Positions 23,711 to 36,267 of a DNA stretch of 64,000 nucleotides are shown here, piece by piece. This stretch comes from Erythrophleum ivorense. Taxonomy: Eukaryota > Streptophyta > Magnoliopsida > Fabales > Fabaceae. Every line of letters begins with the position of its first letter. Positions within the stretch are counted from its first letter, which is position 1. Position numbers and translations under genes: made by a program. The notes beneath the pieces were generated by a model. That model had not been told where the DNA came from. It searched no databases and saw nothing but the letters and a program-made list of their open reading frames with translations. The stretch lies in contig JAIUCV010000023.1 of NCBI GenBank assembly GCA_026724425.1, positions 6,391,958-6,455,957 on the forward strand. Reading direction: 5' to 3'.

Positions 23711-26700
23711 TTCTTGTAGTGTACATTATTTCATCATTAATGATTTTCTTTTTCTCTTTTTGTTTATTAGACTGCTATAGTATTTAGAAGTTTCATTTTG
23801 AATTTAATATTATAAAAACTACATATAATCCCTTGAATTATAGTCTAATAATAATTTTGATACCAAAACTTCAAAACTTAATACTTTATCTCCCATAAAT
23901 TATTACAAAAAGTGAAAACATTATCTACTAGATAAAACTAACATCCGAAAATGCCATATAATTCACATAGTATCTTTTTTCTCTATCATTTTCTTTAATC
24001 TTTCTCTTACATTATTTGTAACATCATGTATTTTCTAATTGGGCCTAGACCTCCTAAAAGTTAAAGGAGCATGAGAAAGAGAGTTGAAAACTAAGGAAAG
24101 AGATAAAACAAAGAGGTAAGCAGAAAAAGAATGTGTTAGGGGTATCTGAATAGTGAAATGCTGAAAAAGTGGGAAAAACAAGAATTTTGATAAGAATTTA
24201 ATTAAAGTTAATGGTATTTCCAACTATATAAGAGTTAAATGAGCTATAAAGAATGTCTAAGAAGTATAAAATAAGTCAAAATACTAATGGCATGAAAAAC
24301 TGACAAAGCCAGCACCACAGTACAGTTTTGAGCTATGTTATGTTGTTCTAAGCCCTTGTAGCCAAGGAAAGTTGGCCTAAGGGTTTTAAGACCTTCGAAA
24401 TTAGAATATGGAGTCCAAATCTGCATAAAAAATGAGCTAGAATGCAAAAATTTTGATGTCTAGAGAAGCAAGGGCAAAATGGGCATAAAAGTCAAAAAGT
24501 CAAACCATGAAAAGTTATTTTTTTATATTTTAAGATGGGCTTTGTATTTTTCAACTCTCCACTGGCTTTCTCATTAAATTTTTAGACCTTTGAAGTTCAT
24601 CCATGGCGTCACTTTGAGGAGAAGAGGGAGAAAGACAAGACCCAGCAAAATAGGTAAGTTTTTATGCCCTTTTCGTGTAGCTCCAGTTATAAAAATGATT
24701 CCCTTCTTCAAGAGCTTTAATTTGATGGTTTTAAATTTTGTATTAGAGGTATTTAAGCTATCATCAAAGGGTAGGTAAGTGCTCTTTTCAAAAAATTAAT
24801 CGATGGAAAATGTAGAGCACCGAATGAGCTTTAAAACAAGGTATAGCATAATATGTAGGAAGTTATACTTTCACAGGTTTCTCTCCTTCTTCATCACATG
24901 TAGAGAGAGAAAATATCTCTCTACATCCTCTTGTATGTATGTAATCATATGAAGCATGTAGAATTCATTTAGGTTGTGAAAATGAGAAGAAATTGCCAAA
25001 GGAAGCAAGAAAACTCTATATGGCATTATATAAGCATGGTTTCGGGTACCCCATAGGAAATGGCACTAGATGAGCTTGTTTTTGAGTTTTAATGAATTTA
25101 GAGGTCTTCTAGAGAATTATAAGTTAAATGAAACATCAGTTTGAATTATAGAGATTAATTGTGAAAGTCAAAATTTTTAGGTACTTAAGAAAACATAATT
25201 TAGATAAATGGCTATGTTAGTATTTGGCATTGTATTTAAGCATTCTAGTGAGCTTAATAGAAGCATAAAGAGCTATCTAGGATATTGGCAATAGGTCTTG
25301 AGGTATAAAGGCAAGTTTAGCAAATCAAGCCTAAAGTTACTGAATACGTCAAAATGAAAAATGACCAAATCAATAGTGCAAGGACCAAATCAATAGAAAA
25401 ATACTAATTTTAGGCTTAAAATAAGAATTGAGGGAGCTTGAGTTTCTTAGAAAAAATTGTCTAAGAAAAACCCTATATCAAAGGTTAAGAAAGAGGCAAG
25501 TGAAAAAGACTAATTAGGCAAGCAAGAAAGAGAAGTTTCAAGCTTTGTTTTGAGCGAAATGCAAAGTTATATGGACCTAGAAAATGGCTTTGGCTACTTG
25601 AGTACTTAGGTTGCCTATATGATGTGTTTGTTTGATGTTCAAATGAGTTATATAAGTTTTATGTGATTTTTATGAGTCCTGGTTTAGTGTGTGAAGCTTT
25701 ACCTGATATTGGCTAAGAAAAAAGCGTCAGGGAATTGAGTACAATAGTTCTTCATTATGCTAAGTATCAAGGCCACTCAAGAGAAAGTTTAGTAAGTTGG
25801 GCCAAATTCTAACTTAATGCATGCACATTTTCACATGTTTAGAAGCTCAAATATCAAAAAAGCTACATTCATGCATACATGCATACCTATATACTTGAGT
25901 GGTTAATGTGTGTTAGAGTAGGATTATACTAATGAGATTCTCCCCAAATCTAACTCCTGTATCCACTAACCCCTTTGCCAAGTGACAGTAGATAAGTAGA
26001 TCGAGGAAAATCCATAGTTTCATGAAAACTTATATATTTGATATTGTATTTCTATAGATATCTTGTCAAACTATATTTTGAGACCAACATATATGTATGA
26101 TAATGATGTATACATCTTGGTATTATATGCAAGTGATTAATTTTTAATAATGTAAATGCTATATGAATGCACTTATGAGTATTAAATATCCTTAACTATA
26201 CAAGTAGTCGAAGTTGAAGGGCTAGCTAATAATTGAGCCTTAAGGCCTCTGAAATTGAGTATATGATATTGGTATTATATGCAGGTGATTGTTTTAGTAG
26301 AAGAGACAGTCAAAGAGTTTGGGTAGCATTTGGTTTATAGCCATTATACTACAAAATTTTGAAAAAAAGTTTTAGAGATTTTACATTTTTATAATGTTTT
26401 AAATTCTTGAAATGATAATTATAGTTATTCAATTTGCTTAAACCTAATTTAGGAATTATTAATAAGGGACTAAGGTAAAGAGGTTGAATATGATTACTGG
26501 CTTGCATTTCTCCCAAATTTCTAATGTTTTTTAAGATGTTATCTTTTAACTGATTTTTAAAATTTTCAATTTTGATGATAGTTTATTAACAGAATAAATT
26601 GTTATATTTGAAGTTTGGATAACAAATTATAATTATACTATAATTTAAGAAATTAAATGTAGTTTCTCCTCAAATTTATTCCCTGTTACACCAAAATTTG

Positions 26701-26864
26701 ACTCAATCTATTCTTCAATACATCCAATACTGTGACGAAGAACTGCCTTACATTAGTTGACTGCCCTAGCTATTGTTACATTAATTTCTGTCATAAAAAA
26801 CACATGCAGCTAGGGTTGTGCAGCCAACGGCACCTATATTCAAATATAGGTTGCGTTACCACAC
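23711..26864. other. non-coding stretch, possibly a very old LTR
   Basis: No gene is recognised. The segment 24,590-26,010 has the general texture of the gypsy LTRs here: a purine-rich leader with GGTAAG-like steps, repeats of GCATGCACA and CATGCATAC, and GAGATTCTCCCCAAATCT near 25,940. I could not find paired ends or a target duplication. The rest is plain AT-rich sequence. Confidence 0.3.
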
Positions 26865-26893
26865 ACTCTCTCTCCTCTCTCTCTCTCTCTCTC
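26865..26893. repeat. CT microsatellite
   Basis: An uninterrupted or nearly uninterrupted CT run lying at the left boundary of duplication copy 2. Confidence 0.9.
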
Positions 26894-26922
26894 ATCAAAT
26901 AAAATTTTACTTTTAAGTATTA

Positions 26923-27213
26923 AATACACTTTTCATCCCTCAAGTTTTATATAAGTTGCAATTCATTTGGTCTTCTTATTTACATAATTTATATGAAAAA
27001 AAAGAAATAACATTAGAACTTAAATTTATTTACCTAACATTGTTAGTTCACATGGATTCAGCATGCAAGTCAACTAGCTATTAAATTTTTGATGGAAATC
27101 TGACAACAGCAAAATTAGAGTGTTTAGAAATAGGGAGAACAACATTGCTTGATTTTGTACTAAAGGGACCAGATTAAAATTTTATGAAACTTGGGGAGCT
27201 AAAGTTCATTCAA
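26923..27213. mobile_element. MULE-type MITE 1
   Basis: About 290 bp with imperfect inverted ends. The left end has CATCCCTCAAGTTTTATA and the right end, reversed, has GCTCCCCAAGTTTCATAA. Flanks AAGTATTA and GCGTATTA resemble a short target duplication, and copy 1 of the duplication has the empty site (TTGTATTATTAAC). Long inverted repeats without a gene suggest a Mutator-like MITE. The superfamily is inferred. Confidence 0.65.
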
Positions 27214-27360
27214 GCGTATTATTAACTTCATAATTATAAGGTTAGAATTTTATTCCTTGAAGATGCAGCAACGGTCTAAAATAATAGCATTGCTAGAGCC
27301 TTTATATTATACAAGCAAAAAAAAAATATTTTAAAAAGAAGAAACTTATTTGTAAAGCTT

Positions 27361-27766
27361 AAATATATTTTTGATCTCTCTAGTTTCATAATAGTTTTAA
27401 TTTTATCCCCTTAATTTAAAAAATAATAACGTTGTCCTCGTATGTTTAAAACTGAACCAATTTTGTTTATCTATCTCTTAATCCATATAAGATTTAACCC
27501 TAAACTTAATAATTTATTGGCTTAGATATTATTTATTTATTTTAATGCCTTTACCTCACATTCAAATTTAACATCTAAGTCAATATATTATAATATTTAA
27601 ATTAACTTATGCACGAATTATTAGACAAATTAAAAGGACACAATTACATCAACTTGAAAAAAAAAAAAAAGATAACAACATTGTCTATTTTTAAAATAAG
27701 AAGACCAAAGTAAAAATTTTATAAAATTAAATGAACCAAAAATATATTTAAAACTATTCGTGAACA
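27361..27766. mobile_element. MULE-type MITE 2
   Basis: About 406 bp with long imperfect inverted ends. The left end has AAATATATTTTTGATCTC and the right end, reversed, has AAATATATTTTTGGTTCA. The similarity continues inward for about 80 bp. Flanks GTAAAGCTT (27,352-27,360) and TATAAGCTT (27,767-27,775) fit a degenerate 9-bp target duplication, the size used by Mutator-like elements. Confidence 0.7.
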
Positions 27767-28025
27767 TATAAGCTTGACGAAAAATTACAGAGTTAACATA
27801 TCATGGAGTGCCGTAGCATCATCATATTTATGTTTATTTACGAAAGACATGAATTCTAGCTACGTCAAATATAACCTTAGAAGTTTCCAGGACTCGGGGG
27901 GAATCTTTGGGGGAATACTGAATGTTGCTTCCCAGGGATTCCGTTGTACTTGTTTACATGTGAAACTATATTCTCACATGTCTGGATGATTACGTTGTGA
28001 ACCGAATATATGAACTTATTGTTGA

Positions 28026-29229
28026 TATAAAAATCTATAAATAAGTTTTAATTGCGTAATATTTATAGAAAATCAGAATATATTTTGTGAGAAAAATTAT
28101 TTATTTATTTGGCCCAAAAGATATTAATGACAAATCAATTTTGACTGGGCCAAAACGTTTTGGGCTTTGTTGATGCAAAATCTGATTTAGTCATCTGGGC
28201 TGTTTTTTGATTAGAACCAAAGTGTTTCGGCTTAAGGTTTCAGTCACAGTCTGGGCCATGATTCACTCTAAGCAAGATCATACAGAGCTGGCCGAAACAG
28301 TTACCCAACCTTGGTCCATGAGATTTTCAAAAGAAGTGTTGACTTAGCTTTGCTCGTGTGCAGAACCATTAGACAGTAGAACCCATCAGACGTTAAGCAA
28401 TGTGTAAATATGTGAAAAGGAAGTGCAGTAGAGAGAAGGGGGGAATGTCAAAAGTTATATTTCTTAAATATGTAAACAAAATACATAAGGAGGAAAGTTT
28501 GAAGAATAGCTGGGTCTCACATTATAACAAAAAATGGTAAATTTTGTTAGAAGAATTAGTCAGAAAAAATGTGAAATCAATTAGAAAGATGTTATTTCTG
28601 ATTGAAAAATTAGTCGACCTTAGTTGTCAAATTTTTGCTAGTCAATCTTTTTTACCAATCGATATGCAATAGCTAAATAGCAAAATTTCCTTTTGATATT
28701 TAGTCAGAACATAGTAGTTAATGTATACTTGTTGCCAACTTTAACACTTTATTTGCGACTTTTTGAAAATTTATTTAATGTAATGTATATCAATACATAA
28801 TATTTTTTATCAAAATGTACTTAATAAAATTAATTATTGCGTTATATAAATAGAAATTGCTCATAATTATTTTAATAATATGTTAATAGCAAGGGTATTT
28901 GACTCCCCGTTTGTTTGCTTGATAGGATTACACAAATAAACCTCCTTTCAATTACAATGAACGTATCTTGATCAATTCGACCATAGATTTTAGCTTCATT
29001 TGAAAATGATTTCTATTCTATTGATGGCATGGCAATAATTTGTAGTTCTTGGTTCAAGAAAAAGCCACATCTTGCGAACTCAACATCCTGGTTTCACATC
29101 ATTTGCGTATATGGTGATGCTATAGAATAAAGATGAATATAAGCTTGCAAATGGTCACAAGAATCAAAAGAATCAAACCCATATTATTAAAATGAAATAT
29201 TATCTGTACTTTCTAACTGAGTTAATTAA
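28026..29229. other. non-coding stretch
   Basis: No gene is seen. At 28,525-28,760 the words ATTATAACAAAAAATGG and TTAGTCAGAA recur in a style that recalls the end of another CACTA-like element, but no partner end was found. The remainder is AT-rich and featureless. Confidence 0.35.
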
Positions 29230-29580
29230 CCCCATTAGACTTATACACTAATTAATTTGACATGCATGCTATATATGGATTTCATGGATCTTAAGTTGTG
29301 TCATGAAATATACTTTTGTGTAAGTCTTGCTAGTGCTATGATACTAAACTTCTATTCGCTTTGAGATAGTTATAATGGTACTACAAGCTACCCGTTCCCA
29401 CTTGATAATTCTTCTAATTAATTGAGAATATAATTAATGAAATTTGGGTATATATTGTCATTATACCTATATAATTTTTTAATATATTAAATATTTGAAT
29501 TTGATGCTTTTGTTGTATATAAAAATTAGTAAAAAGTTAACTCCATTAACAAAAATACTTGCTTGTATGTATAATTTATG
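29230..29580 (+). repeat. 350-bp direct repeat, copy 1 (partner 34,029-34,385)
   Basis: Shares long stretches with 34,029-34,385: TTTGACATGCAT, GAGTCTTGCTAGTGCTAT and its preceding bases, GGTACTACAAGC, and ATATTTGAATTTGATGCT. The copies differ at many positions. They bracket CACTA-like element 2. No coding capacity is seen. Confidence 0.85.
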
Positions 29581-31509
29581 TAAACAAACTCATTGCAAAC
29601 ATTGCATTTACATTGAGATGGATATATATTAAGGCATATCATACCGCAAAAAAGATTTAAATAACAATAGTTAGAAGTTTTATATTAACAATCTTTTCAA
29701 ATAGTTGGGAGTTTTGTAATATAATGTTCAACTTTTTTATTGTGTATATTTCTTGTTTTAGTTTGCCGCTTAGCTACTTGTATTTTGTAGTATTATTTTA
29801 TTATAGGTTAAATATAGGAATGGATATAAATCAAATAGAACATTGCAATTTTTTTTCAATACAAGAGAACAAGGATTTTCTCGTGGCATTTTTCTAAGAA
29901 ACATCCAAAAAAATCTATGAGAATAGTAATTCTCAAGGAAATTCTTACGTATTTTGGGTCGTGAAAAAAACAATCGTAGGAATTCAATATTCTCACAAAA
30001 AATTCCTATGACAAAGCCTTCACCCAAAATTTTTCCACAAGAAAAATCTGTGAGATCAAGTTGTTTGAAAGTTGCAAAACTTTTGTGGCTTTCTCATAGA
30101 GTTTCTCACAGAAAAATTCCATGAGAAGAGTATATTTTCTCATGATAAAATGCTATGAAAGACTATTTTCCACAAAACTTTATTGTGAGAAACTCTCACC
30201 TCAATTCTCATAGTATAGATTCAGGAGTCCTTCCCAACTTCTTATCAAGCATTCTTTCGAAATGACTCATTAGTGCTTTAATTTGCAAAGGTGCTACTCC
30301 AAATGAGTTGTGACCATCATTATCACTTCATGTGCAACTTCTTTTGCTTGATTATCTACTATGTTAGTAAAAAAGAAATGAAAGAAATAAAAGTATATAA
30401 GACCTCACAAATATTTCCTCACGTGTTTCACTCAATTGAGATATAACACTCTCACTCGTGTTTACTTTCTCCCTCTTTTTGGCTTTTTTTTTTAATAATA
30501 ATCTTACCTACTCTTGCCTTTTACCTCTCAGTATCAATCCTGTACTCATATGTACCTAAGATCTCATCGGGTGATCCAATATTGCCAATTCTTAGTTTCA
30601 ACCAAGTATGTGTAGATGGGTGGTTTGAAAGTTGTGATTGGCACACATAAGACACAATTGAGGGTAGGGTTTGGTTAGGCTTGAGTTCTAAAGGAAAGAA
30701 TGAAGATTTAACTACTTAATAATGCAAAATCAAGTTTAAAATCCCAAAGAGCCACAAATGTAATTATAAAAATTTCAACTATGAGGAAAATGCAAGATCA
30801 AAATAACAAAGTTCAAATAAAAGAAAAAAAAAAAGGAAACAAGGGCAAATCAAAATAAGGAAGTGCACAATATAATATCAAAGGAAATAAGGTAAAATAG
30901 AAAAAAAAATTATCTAATCAGCAATTCCTTTTTTTTTCTTTTTTTTTTCTTTTTCCTTTCCTTTTGTTTTTTTTTTCACTTTTTTTGGCTAACCTTTTTT
31001 TTTTCTTTTCTATTCCTTTCCGTTTTTTTTTTTGCCTCTTTTTTTTTTTAGATTAGATGAAAAAACATCGCAAGATCATACAATAGGAAACAAATCAGAT
31101 CAAAAAATGTTACCACTAAAAATGACAATAACTCCCTCTAGAGAACTCCGAATTCGATGATTCCAAAATGAAATGAAAGTTGAGATTATGAAAGTTAGAA
31201 TTGACCTATTAATCGTCCAAAATCTCAACAGAAAACGGGTTGAACAGATAAGGGAAAAACAACAATGTCCAAAACAACAAAAATTTTCCAGATTACAAAA
31301 TAAATGGCTCTTATAGTATAAAAACCAAAATTTGCATACTAAGAATCAAATCTAGAAATAAGGTAGAAAGTTTTTTTTTTCTTTTTTTTCTTTTGGTATT
31401 CAAGGTGGCAAAGAAAAAATATGGTAAATAAGAAAATTTAGAGGTTAGAAGGAAAAGGTATTGGATAATAATGGGTAACCTACCGTGTAAACTTGGCTTT
31501 GATACCAAA

Positions 31510-32102
31510 TGATGCGAAATCAAGGGGTGGCCCAATCTTCACGATGTAGGTTAATGGATAGATGATGGTTCGAGACCCACGGAAGCAAATAGCCATGCAA
31601 CGTTATAAGAACATTGACCTGCTACTTAGACAACATGCCTAACCACGAACACAGTAAACTAACCCACACAATGATGCACTTGGATTAAAGTATGAATTGG
31701 GGGCTTTTGCGAACTTGAATCACCAACCTAAAGATAGGTTGACAAGATAAAGGTTTCACAAGAGCAAACAAAAGATAAGATTCTCACAATTAGAGAAACA
31801 CTCAAAATAATTCTATTACTTCCAATCTAATTCAAATGAAGGTAGAATACATATATTTATAGTATAGCTCAAACCTATCTACTAGAGGAAAAATAGGAAA
31901 CTAACTACATAATCCTAACTAAAAGATCTAAAAATTAGGGATACAAAATCAAATCTTTTTAAAAACAGAAAAGGAAAGATAATCAGCCTAATTAATTCTA
32001 ATTTTCATCTAAATACATAAAGCTTCTGGAAGTCAGCATATTAAGCCTATAATATCAATATTTAGGCCCAAATGAGTCAATCTATGTATGGCCCTTGGTC
32101 CA
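31510..32102 (-). mobile_element. decayed gypsy-type LTR inside CACTA-2
   Basis: On the minus strand a polyprotein tail (32,303-32,109) is followed by about 590 bp ending ...CGCATCA and then TTGGTATCAAAGCCA, a primer-site-like match to initiator tRNA-Met. A TATAAATA box lies at 31,861-31,854, about 240 bp into the presumed LTR. The start at 32,102 (TGGACC) is a guess. Finding an LTR with a polyprotein end on one side and a primer site on the other is odd for a single insertion. Confidence 0.5.
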
Positions 32103-32108
32103 AACTCT

Positions 32109-32303
32109 CTAATTTATAACATTATAACCCAAATTAGCTCTAATAACTTCATCTTTAGCCCAAATAATGTTAAGGACGTTTTGATTAATACTTGAATCAG
32201 ATTCAAAAATCTGCTTGGTCCAAATTTCTTGAATAAGTCCACTTAATGCTTCTTTAAGTTGTTTAGCTTTCGCCCTTGTAATAGGTCCAATTAAAAGATG
32301 CAA
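32109..32303 (-). pseudogene. C-terminal tail of a gypsy polyprotein
   Basis: About 64 codons reading GPITRAKAKQLKEALSGLIQ and then EIWTKQIFE, ending in TAG at 32,111-32,109. The TRAKAKQLKEAL pattern is the usual extreme C-terminus of many plant gypsy polyproteins. Nothing upstream (to 32,440) reads as integrase, so this is a short fragment. Confidence 0.6.
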
Positions 32304-33848
32304 AGGATCATTTGAAGATTTTGAATTAGCATCTTCATGAACCTAGTTCATATCAAAAATGCTATTGATATATTTGTCTATTGAAACTTCTATCACCTTT
32401 TAAAATCAAATTTCTAAAAGGACCAACAATAACAAAAAAGTAAAAGTCTAACCCCATAAGTGCTAGCAGTCAGTCTTGGCTCCGAGAGAATTGATTTTCA
32501 TAGATTTGGCAACCCTATATTAATGACCACCATTTGAGGGAGAATAATACAAGAAATTGAAGAAGAAAGAGAGGAAAGCATAGAAAAAGATGGAGGGGAT
32601 GAAGTATATTTCACCAACACAAATATAACAGTCTACATGACAAAGCAACCTGTAACAGATAGAGGAAGGGAAGTGGTCTGAGTGGGGTTGTGGACATCAT
32701 TGGTGGTGCAGAGCACTTAGACCGTGCCAAAGTGCAAGATCTATTGGAGGAAAAGCACATGCAATTGCTGCAAATAGATATCTCGACAATATTGAACAAG
32801 ATGCTAGGTTTCAGCCTCTGCGAAAACCCTTATGTCATTAAAACATTCTTGTAGAATTTTCTCATGGAAAAATTCTGCAAGAACCATAAATGTTTTTTAA
32901 TTTTTTCCATCTTTTCTGATGGAATAATAAAAAAAATTTTAATTTTTTGTTTCTCATAGTACTTTTCCATGAAGTCTCACGAAAATAATTTTATGAGAAA
33001 ATTAAAAAAATTAACAAAAGAATGCTGTGAGAAAACAAGAAATATTTTAAATGTTTTGTTTCTCATGATCCATTTCCATCAGAATGAAAAAAACTTGGCA
33101 ATTTTTTTGTTCTCACAAAAAAAAAAAACCCTGAGAATAATTTTCATTTTCCCTCTAAAATTTGGAATTTTTTTTTTAAATTCTCACAATAGTTCTTACT
33201 GAAAAATACCATGAGTAAATACAAAACTACACAATTTTTTTTTTATTCTCACAATAAATTTCTATGAGAATAAAAAGAAAACTTTTAATTTTTTTGTTTC
33301 TCATTGTAATTTACTGCGAGAACTCAATGCTTTTCTATTCTCATAGTAAAATATTGTCAATATTCTCATGGTATTTTATCATGAGAATCCATTTCAAAAT
33401 TCTCTTTGTTTTGCCCTCAAAAATTTTTAACAAAATTAAAAAAAATATTTGTTTATCTTGTTTCTCATGGAAAAATTCCATGAGAAAATATTCCTACCAT
33501 ATAGTGGCACCTTTCTCACAGTATTTTTGTCCAAATTCTCTCAAACTACTCTCATGAAAAATTAATTGCAAAATTTACTATAAAAATAGGACAAATGTTG
33601 TGAACCATGACAAAATTTGCAAGAATTTCCGTGAGCATTTCTTGCTACTTTAGTTCTGTGAAAAAATCCCAAATTTCTTATTGTGTTTAAAATCAACAAC
33701 CAAATAACAAAGGATTAGCGAGGGAAAATATTAAGAGATTGAAAAGAGATTAGAGAGGAAAACAACAAGGCCTTAGTGAGGGATTTGCAAGGGATATCAA
33801 CAAGAGAACTTCCCTCCCAATTCCCTCGCTAAATATTGATAAAATTGG

Positions 33849-33860
33849 GGGGGGGGGGGG
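33849..33860 (+). repeat. poly-G run
   Basis: About twelve consecutive G in otherwise AT-rich DNA, close to inverted words TTAGCGAGGGAA (about 33,716) and TTCCCTCGCTAA (about 33,820). These words resemble subterminal CACTA sequence. Confidence 0.7.
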
Positions 33861-34028
33861 AATGCTCCCATTATTGCAATGAAGTTAGCAAAAGGATAAG
33901 AAGAAAAAAAAATTCTCACTAATTAGTGACTATAATTAATGAGAGATAATTCCCTTGTTGTTGCTTGCTAGCCCTTTATTGAGGTGATATAGCACAAAAA
34001 GCTAAATTCCTTCTTATCTATAGTGTAG

Positions 34029-34385
34029 CCCCATTAATTTTAAACACTAATAAATTTGACATGCATACTATGGATTTCATGGATCTTTAAGCTATGTCAT
34101 GAAACATATTTTTGTGTGAGTCTTGCTAGTGCTATAATACTAAACTTCTAATCGCTCAAAGAGATTTAATTGGTACTACAAGCCACCCCGTTCCCCCTTG
34201 CTAATTCTTCTAATTAACTGATAATATATAATAAAGGAAATTCGGATATGTATTGTCATTATACATTTTTAATTTTTTAATATCTAAAATATTTGAATTT
34301 GATGCTCTTGTAATCTAGTTGTATACAAAAATTAGTTAAAAGTAAACTCCAGTACCAAAAATACTTGCCCGTATGTATAATTTAT
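34029..34385 (+). repeat. 350-bp direct repeat, copy 2
   Basis: Partner of 29,230-29,580; see that entry. It lies about 340 bp to the right of the end of CACTA-2. Confidence 0.85.
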
Positions 34386-35881
34386 ATATAAAAAAATAAA
34401 CGTATAATATATTACAGAAAAATAATTGTAAAACTATTATATTTTCAGGTAAGAAAAAAAACTGCCAAATTTCATTACTTACTGTAATTATAAGTTTCTG
34501 TGATATATATGTTTAAGAATTTGATGAAAACTTGATTGAAGATATTCTAACTAAAATTTCTTTAACGTTTAGATTTTCAGTAATTATGATTTCTATTCAA
34601 AATTATATATGTAAAATTTTTATGGAATATACTTACTATTTGTTATATTTTTACATTTTTAAAATAAAATGGGAAAAAATCATTTAGCCAAAAGTTGAAG
34701 TCAAATTAAATTATCTGAATATAATGACGGTATAAGAAATATCAGATTTCATTTTAGTAATGAAGGGTGGCCATTCTGTTGACTATATTTTATGAATTTT
34801 ATGACAAAAAGGAAACACGGAGCTGTCGCACTGTTTTTCCTACCATTTTAGTTGACTAAAGCCAAAAGTGCCAAAACACAATATTTGGAAGATCAAGTTT
34901 CTTTATCCGGCAATATTTATTTGATCTTAGTAGTTTTGGACTTCTTCCTCATTCGACAGTTTCCCTATTCTTTATTCATCGGATGACGATTTATATATAC
35001 TTGTTGGATTACACGAGCATCCAGGATCTTGCCGTACACCAATGACGAAAACTTGGAAGGTCTACAAAATATTCAATAATGTTAGAACATTGAATAGAAA
35101 ATGACTATTCAGATCGCAGATGAGAGAAAAAGTGATTTCATTAGATGTGGATAGAGAAAATGATTGTGGTATTTGCAGAGATGATAAAGAAATTAGTGAT
35201 TTTAATAGATTGCATAAAAAAAGATGATTTTAGAGAGAGAAAGAGAGAATACATAAATTAATTTTGGATAGAAAAAAGAGAATATGTTGTAAATAATATA
35301 ATTATGTGAATGTTAATAATTCTCAAATAATGATTTTCTATGATCATTGCTCATGTTTAATGGCATATGCTAGCTTCTAAAGAATTTATATTTGTTTGTT
35401 GCCAATTTGGAATGAATAGCCAAATAGATCAACTAACTTTATATCCATGATTTCTATGTTCAAGTGATATGTTAAAGAAGGTATTTTGTGCCTCAACTCT
35501 AAGCCTCTAGGCTACTAAAAGAAGCACGGAAATATGACTAGTGGCTAAAGTCCATGGAGAAGTAGCAAACATGTTTGAAAGATAATAATAATTATTTAGC
35601 TGTCGAGAAGTAGCAAAAATTTATGCAGAAGCAGCAAACGTGGCTAGTAGTCAACAGCTAAATAAAATGAAGCCAATAAATGCTTTAACCCATTTTTACT
35701 TTGAAAAGTCCAATTTGACTTATCCAATATATAAAGTTTAGTCCAGCTAATATATTTTCCAATGACTTAGCTTCTAAAATAGTCCAAACTATAAGCCCAT
35801 AATTTAATCTGGCCCATATCTTTTTTTGGTATTAACAATATTATACAATTATGTAAATTTTGTTATTTCCACCTTAGCATA
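34386..35881. other. non-coding stretch
   Basis: AT-rich, with no gene and no transposon end recognised. The last 200 bases lead straight into the copia fragment and may be part of that old insertion. Confidence 0.4.
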
Positions 35882-36160
35882 CATTTGTTTATCTCAGTGG
35901 TAATGCAATTTCCTGGTGTTCCAAAAAGCCATTGCTCGTTCCTTATGAATATCAAGCTTTTAAATCCTGTACTGATGGGGTGCTTTGGATTAAGAATTTA
36001 CTTATTAAATTACACGCTACCTGCTCTTCGCCTCCACAGATTCACTGTGATAACACTGGTGCTACATGTCTCTCCATTAATCTTGTCTTTCACTCTAGAA
36101 TGAAACACATATCCGTTGATAATCATTTTGTTCGTGACCATGACCACATGGGTCTTTCAC
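35882..36160 (+). pseudogene. orphan Ty1/copia RNase H fragment
   Basis: Translation in one frame gives TFVYLSGNAISWCSKKPLLV, YEYQAFKS, then CDNTGATCLSINLVFHSRMK and HISVDNHFVRDHD. These are the hallmark ISWCSKK, CDNxxA and HxRxKHIxxxxHFVRD motifs of copia RNase H. Nothing else of the element (integrase, reverse transcriptase) is present nearby, and the reading dissolves after about 36,160. It is a severely truncated relic. Confidence 0.85.
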
Positions 36161-36211
36161 CATCTCCCACATCATTTGAAAAATCTGTTCTATTTTTTCA
36201 TTGTAATTGGG

Positions 36212-36267
36212 CATATATATATATGTGTGTGTGTGTGTGTGCGTATAGACACATACACACACACGCA
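36212..36267. repeat. compound AT / GT / AC microsatellite
   Basis: A run of AT, then GT, then ACAC repeats. The GT and AC halves are reverse complements and could fold back. Confidence 0.9.

Larger units (their letters stand above)
26893..28025. repeat. segmental duplication copy 2, with two MITE insertions
   Basis: Collinear with 23,210-23,710 but interrupted by two foreign blocks, 26,923-27,213 and 27,361-27,766. After removing these the order of shared words is the same. No coding frame is convincing. A 71-codon frame at 27,774-27,989 is not conserved in copy 1. Confidence 0.7.
29857..33685. mobile_element. CACTA-like DNA transposon 2, about 3.8 kb
   Basis: Left end CAATACAAGAGAAC and right end TTTCTTATTGTG (reversed CACAATAAGAAA) match CACTACAAGAAA with one or two changes. 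TTT flanks both ends (29,854-29,856 and 33,686-33,688), the right size for the 3-bp CACTA target duplication. Subterminal zones 29,860-30,220 and 32,840-33,660 carry dozens of TTCTCATGG and CCATGAGAA type words. The interior 30,230-32,830 holds retrotransposon debris and unidentified sequence, with no recognisable transposase. Confidence 0.65.

Noticed and set aside
31568..31579. GGTTCGAGACCC as the B box of a tRNA or SINE
   Set aside because: No proper A box at the right spacing, no clover-leaf, and it falls inside a presumed LTR.
35885..36103. 72-codon plus-strand frame overlapping the copia fragment
   Set aside because: Wrong frame. The neighbouring frame carries the ISWCSKK and CDNTGA motifs.
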